Source: Gemmataceae bacterium (GTDB lineage: Bacteria; Planctomycetota; Planctomycetia; Gemmatales; Gemmataceae). From it: a DNA stretch of 8,374 nucleotides. The stretch lies in contig JAFMJU010000160.1 in NCBI GenBank assembly GCA_017853285.1, forward strand, positions 1 to 8,374, given 5' to 3'. Shown here one piece after another: positions 4,314-8,374 of the stretch (positions are counted from its first letter, which is position 1; the number at the start of each line of letters is the position of its first letter). Under the pieces are notes generated by a model. The model was not told the origin of the DNA and ran no database searches. It was given only the letters and a program-made list of their open reading frames with translations. The translations under genes were made by a program, and so were the position numbers.

Positions 4314-7300
4314 ATGTGTGCAGCCATTTTTTTCGCCCTGATCCTGAATGTTCCCGCTGTCGAGCCTTGGGCTGACAGCCGGTTACCGGCGGTGCCCGGA
4401 CTGGCGGCCTGGTACAGCGCCGAGGTTCAGGGGAAGGCCCATGCGGCGATGGGGCTGGCAGAGCCCAAGGCTGGGGCAAACCTTGGACGGGTGTTTGATG
4501 GTTCAGGCAAGGGGCGCCATGTGGCGCAAGGACTACCGAAGCAGCAGCCGAAGCTGCTGCGACAGGCGGACAGTTGGCTGATCCGGCTGGATGGTGAGGA
4601 CGACTTGCTGCGAGGCACGGCCCAAGGCGCGGCGACAACCCAACAATTGACACTGTTCGCGGTGGCGGTGCCGCACCAGAGCCTGGGTAGTTTCCCGGGC
4701 TTGTTCGCTATCGGGGCCAGCAACGGACGCGATTATGAGACGGGGTTCAACCTCGATCTGGGCAGCCAGTTCAAGGAAAAATTCGAAGCGCTGAATATTG
4801 AAGGAAAAGGGATGGGCGGGGAGCGGAACCTGCTGACCCGGACCTGGCCGCTGGGGGAGGCGCGGCGACTTACCGCGCTGGTCTCGGACAAAGACGCCAC
4901 CGTGTGGGTGGATGGCCTGAAGCAGGGATCGCGCCCACGCACCGGCGGAGAGATCGCCTGGCAGGAACTGGTTCTGGGCGGCAGGTGGTACACCAACGGG
5001 CCGGGGCCGCAGGAAGCACGCGGGAGCTTCCCGGGCGACATCGCGGAAGTGCTGGTCTATGACCGGGCCCTGAGCGATGGCGAGCGCCTGCAAGTGGAGC
5101 AATACCTGGCGGCCAAGCATGACAAGCTGTTGAAAGCAGACCGGTTGGCGCTGGGGCTACCCGAGGCGACCGCGCCGATCAAGCTGCTGGACCCGGTGGT
5201 GCCCTGCCAGGTGCTGGTGCCGGGCTTTGAGGCCCGATGGCTGCCTGTGGATTTGCCGAACATCAACAACCTGATGTACCGGCCGGATGGCAAGCTGATT
5301 GCTCTGGGCTACAACGGCATGGCCTGGCTGCTGGAGGACACCGACAACGACGGCCTGGAGGACAAGGCCAGCGTGTGGTTCGAGAACCCTAAGGGCAGCG
5401 TGCGGTCACCCATCGGCATGGACCTGTTGCCCAAGGGGCACCCGCTGGGCGAGGGCCTGGTGGTGGCCTGCAAGGGGAAGGTGGTGCTGCTGCACGACCC
5501 CGACAACGATGGCAAAGCGACTGAAAAGGTGTTGGCGCAGGGGTGGGTGGAACTGCCGCTGAATGTGGACGCCTTGGGCGTGGCGGTGGACCCCAAGGAT
5601 GGGTCGATCTATTTCGGACTGGGTTGCGCCGATTTTTCCAACGGGCATCAGGTGGGCAAGGATGGCAAGGCCGCGTACCAATTGAATTCGGAACGGGGAA
5701 CCATCCTGCGACTGTCGCCCGATGCCAGCAAGCGCGAGGTGGTCTGCACGGGGATTCGCTTCCCGGTGGCGCTGCGCATGGGGCCTGGCAATGAACTGTT
5801 CTGCAGCGACCAAGAGGGTGCCACCTGGCTGCCCAACGGCAACCCGTTCGACGAGTTGCTGCACATCCGCAAAGGGTTGCACTTCGGCTTTCCGCCCCGG
5901 CATCCAAAGCACCTGCCGAGTGTGGTGGATGAACCCAGCCTGTGGGACTACGGACCGCAACATCAATCGACCTGCGGATTCAATTTCAATCTGGGGGTGA
6001 ACGGCGGCCCTGCCTTTGGCAACAAGCTGTGGCAAGGCGATGTGCTGATGACCGGCGAATCGCGGGGCAAGATCTACCGCACCACCCTGGCCAAGACGGA
6101 AGCCGGGTTTGTGGCAGGCAGCCGGATTCTGGCCTGCCTGAATGTGTTGACGGTGGATTGCTGCGTGAGCCCGAAAGGCGACCTGCTGGTGGCCACGCAT
6201 TCGGGTCCACCGGACTGGGGTACGGGCCCGGCGGGGAAAGGGAAGCTACTTCGCTTGCGGCAGATCGACCGGGATGCGCCGCAACCCGTAGCGGTATGGG
6301 CCAGCAGTCCACGGGAAGTGGTAGTGGCCTTTGATAAACCGCTGTCCGCAGAAGCGGTGGAGGGTTTGCTTGCCAATAGCCGGATCACGGCTGGCGACGC
6401 TGTGCGCGCCGGGGACCGTTTTGAGGGGATGCGACCAGGCTATGAGGTGGTGGCGCGGCAACTGCGTGAGCCGAGGCGGTCACTGCGGGTGACGGCAGCA
6501 CGCGTGAGCCCGGACAGGCGGTCACTCCTGCTGGAGACGGATAGGCATGACTGGGACACCTGGTACTCGCTGGACCTGCCGGGCTTGGGCAGGGCCGGCT
6601 TGAAGAACCAGCCTGCTGGTGCGTTGCCCCAGCACGGCGTGGTGGATCTGGACTACACCCTGAACGGGGTGGTGGCCACCGTAAGCGCCAAGGGCAAGGC
6701 AACTTGGCAAGGCTGGGTACCCCACCCGCACGCCGCCGTCACGAATGCCATGCTGGCGGGTAGCACGCATCTGGAGCAACTGCGCGCCGTCCAAGACGAA
6801 CAAGTTTGGCGATTCGAGGGCAAGCTAAATCTGAAGGACATGCTCCGACCCGCCATCCAGCCCGGGGCCACCATCGACCATGTTCCCCCGCCTGAGACGG
6901 TCATGCTGCGACTGTCAGCGGATCGCCCATATGATTGGAAAGTCGGCAACCAGGGCAGAGTGTCCAAGGATGGGGCCACCACCGGTGCACCTTCCATTAT
7001 CACCTTGAAAAACATTGAAAAACCGATCGCCTGGAGCGTGGATTTCAAATCAGCCGAGGGCGCGCCCAATGTGGAAATCGCCTGGGCCACAGCGGAAGAC
7101 CCCCAACGGTGGCGGCCCTTGCCCACTACCCGTTTCCTGGTACCTTGGGCGCCTGAAACCAAGGCAAGCCAAAACACCACCGTGGTGGCCCAGAACCTGC
7201 CGGGCGACTGGGCCCGGGGTAGGAAGGTGTTCAACGATCCGAACATCGGTTGTGCCAAGTGCCACTCCGTGAACGGGGCGGGGGGCAATCTGGGGCCGGA

Positions 7301-8374
7301 TCTGGGCAATCTGGCCTTCCGGGATCCGGAATCAGTGCGACGGGACATCGTGAACCCCAGCTATGCCATTCACCCGGATTATTTGGGCCATGTGGTGACG
7401 CTGAAAAACGGCAAGGTGCTCACAGGCACGCTGCGCAGCAAAGGCAACACGCTGCTGGTGGGTGACTCGCAGGGGACCACGCATGAGATTCCGCGCGGGG
7501 AAGTGGAATCGCTGGAGCCGGTGGCGAAGTCGGTAATGCCTGACAAACTGGACGAAAAGTTGGGCAAGGAAGGGATGGAGGACCTGATCCACTTCCTGCT
7601 GAGCGGCGGGCCGAGCATGCCGTTGGAGGGCCGGGCGGTCCCTTATCCGGCACGTAGCCGGGCCGAGGTGATGAAGGTTTTGGCCGGGGCCCCGGAAGGG
7701 GAAATGAAGAAGGGGCCGATCAACATCCTGCTGACGGCGGGACCGAAGGACCACGGACCCCAGGAGCATGATTACCCGGCCTGGCAAAAGGTTTGGACCC
7801 GGCTGATGGCAATGGCACCCGGGGTGGAAGTGGACACTGCCTGGGAATGGCCGAAGAAGGAGCAGCTTGAAAAGGCCAAGCTGCTGGTGCTGTTCCAGCG
7901 CGGCGACTGGAACGGGCAACGGGCCCAGGATATGGACGCCTTTTTGCAACGGGGCGGCGGGGTGGTGCTACTGCACTGGGCGGTGGATGGCCGGATGCAG
8001 ACCGAGGCTTTTGCCGAACGGATCGGCTTGGCGGCCCATGGTGGTGGCATTGGCTTCAGGCACGGGCCATTGACATTGAACCTGCAGAAAGATGCCATGG
8101 ATCATCCCATTTTGCGGAACATGGGCGACCTGAAAATCCATGATGAGAGCTATTGGAAGCTGACTGGACGGGAAGACCGGGTGAAGGTGCTGGCCCGCTC
8201 CAAGGAAGACGGCAAGGATTGGCCGCAGGTATGGACCAAGCAGACTGGCAAAGGCCGCGTGGTGGGGCTGATACCTGGCCATTACAGTTGGACCTTTGAC
8301 GATCCCCTGTTCCGAGTGCTGCTGCTGAGGAGCATGGCGTGGGCGGCGGATGAACCGGTGGACCGGTTCAATGA
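4314..8374 (+). CDS. Exported PVC-type CxxCH heme protein: LamG, propeller, cytochrome c and ThuA domains (runs off right edge)
   Basis: One open frame with no stop for 1353 codons. Residues 1-20 form a hydrophobic signal-like segment (MCAAIFFALILNVPAVEP), odd in lacking a basic start. Residues 33-270 look like a LamG/concanavalin-type jelly roll, from LAAWYSAE to GDIAEVLVYDRALSDGER. Residues 300-650 resemble the PVC 'membrane-bound dehydrogenase' beta-propeller, with Asp-rich calcium-type loops DTDNDGLED (342-350) and DPDNDG (395-400). Residues 650-960 are beta-rich and unassigned. The c-type heme site is C980-A-K-C983-H984 within a TIGR02603-type domain, with M1075 (SVMPDKL) as likely second axial ligand. 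Residues 1136-1350 resemble ThuA (INILLTAGPKDHGPQEHDYP, GGGVVLLHW, HPI, PGHYSWTFDDPLFR). The likely role is extracytoplasmic oxidation of a carbohydrate with electrons passed to heme, inferred from domains only. The ThuA-like part is near its usual end at the window edge. Confidence 0.9.
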   Translation, partial: MCAAIFFALILNVPAVEPWADSRLPAVPGLAAWYSAEVQGKAHAAMGLAEPKAGANLGRVFDGSGKGRHVAQGLPKQQPKLLRQADSWLIRLDGEDDLLRGTAQGAATTQQLTLFAVAVPHQSLGSFPGLFAIGASNGRDYETGFNLDLGSQFKEKFEALNIEGKGMGGERNLLTRTWPLGEARRLTALVSDKDATVWVDGLKQGSRPRTGGEIAWQELVLGGRWYTNGPGPQEARGSFPGDIAEVLVYDRALSDGERLQVEQYLAAKHDKLLKADRLALGLPEATAPIKLLDPVVPCQVLVPGFEARWLPVDLPNINNLMYRPDGKLIALGYNGMAWLLEDTDNDGLEDKASVWFENPKGSVRSPIGMDLLPKGHPLGEGLVVACKGKVVLLHDPDNDGKATEKVLAQGWVELPLNVDALGVAVDPKDGSIYFGLGCADFSNGHQVGKDGKAAYQLNSERGTILRLSPDASKREVVCTGIRFPVALRMGPGNELFCSDQEGATWLPNGNPFDELLHIRKGLHFGFPPRHPKHLPSVVDEPSLWDYGPQHQSTCGFNFNLGVNGGPAFGNKLWQGDVLMTGESRGKIYRTTLAKTEAGFVAGSRILACLNVLTVDCCVSPKGDLLVATHSGPPDWGTGPAGKGKLLRLRQIDRDAPQPVAVWASSPREVVVAFDKPLSAEAVEGLLANSRITAGDAVRAGDRFEGMRPGYEVVARQLREPRRSLRVTAARVSPDRRSLLLETDRHDWDTWYSLDLPGLGRAGLKNQPAGALPQHGVVDLDYTLNGVVATVSAKGKATWQGWVPHPHAAVTNAMLAGSTHLEQLRAVQDEQVWRFEGKLNLKDMLRPAIQPGATIDHVPPPETVMLRLSADRPYDWKVGNQGRVSKDGATTGAPSIITLKNIEKPIAWSVDFKSAEGAPNVEIAWATAEDPQRWRPLPTTRFLVPWAPETKASQNTTVVAQNLPGDWARGRKVFNDPNIGCAKCHSVNGAGGNLGPDLGNLAFRDPESVRRDIVNPSYAIHPDYLGHVVTLKNGKVLTGTLRSKGNTLLVGDSQGTTHEIPRGEVESLEPVAKSVMPDKLDEKLGKEGMEDLIHFLLSGGPSMPLEGRAVPYPARSRAEVMKVLAGAPEGEMKKGPINILLTAGPKDHGPQEHDYPAWQKVWTRLMAMAPGVEVDTAWEWPKKEQLEKAKLLVLFQRGDWNGQRAQDMDAFLQRGGGVVLLHWAVDGRMQTEAFAERIGLAAHGGGIGFRHGPLTLNLQKDAMDHPILRNMGDLKIHDESYWKLTGREDRVKVLARSKEDGKDWPQVWTKQTGKGRVVGLIPGHYSWTFDDPLFRVLLLRSMAWAADEPVDRFN

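Noticed and set aside
4540..4561. Inverted repeat GCAGCAGC / GCTGCTGC
   Set aside because: It lies inside the coding frame of the large protein, where Gln-Gln and Leu-Leu codons produce it; nothing suggests a regulatory role.
5406..6200. 264-codon minus-strand open frame opposite the propeller region
   Set aside because: The product is Gln/Arg/His-rich without motifs, and the plus-strand frame is continuous with recognisable domains on both sides.

Overview
The window looks like chromosomal DNA from a member of the PVC superphylum, most likely a GC-rich planctomycete. Two features point there. One is a short minus-strand gene whose product opens MSIDKSLRR and carries SVLTRAERIEALK and NLPKVR, the pattern of the PVC 'small basic protein' signature family. 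The other is a very large exported protein joining a LamG-like domain, a beta-propeller, a PVC-type CxxCH heme domain and a ThuA-like domain, an architecture characteristic of Planctomycetota and Verrucomicrobiota. I see no IS element, phage gene, tRNA, rRNA or CRISPR array.

Layout, left to right. Bases 1-178 (minus) are the 5' end of an aldo/keto reductase gene running off the left edge. A 149-base divergent spacer separates it from an unrecognised four-helix membrane protein (328-1032, plus, TTG start). That gene converges on the small basic protein gene (1093-1335, minus), and a perfect 17-bp hairpin between them can terminate both strands. After a 235-base divergent spacer come, on the plus strand, a LarA-family nickel-pincer racemase/epimerase (1571-2860) with every catalytic position of the family intact, then 77 bases with a 10-bp hairpin, then a bacterial serpin (2938-4188) with a possible Tat-type N-terminus and a predicted Arg-Ser scissile bond. 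A strong intrinsic terminator (4209-4245) follows. The large multidomain c-type heme protein starts at 4314 and is open to the right edge without a stop (at least 1353 codons).

How they fit together. larA and the serpin could be co-transcribed, but the hairpin between them leaves this open and no functional link is obvious. The large protein is separated by a terminator and is probably its own transcription unit. Its LamG-like, propeller, cytochrome and ThuA-like parts suggest extracytoplasmic carbohydrate binding and oxidation, with electrons passed to a c-type heme; this is inferred from domain families. The aldo/keto reductase start resembles sugar/lactone-type reductases such as L-galactose dehydrogenase, so a sugar or hydroxy-acid theme is possible but unproven. 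No strong sigma70-type promoter could be identified by eye.
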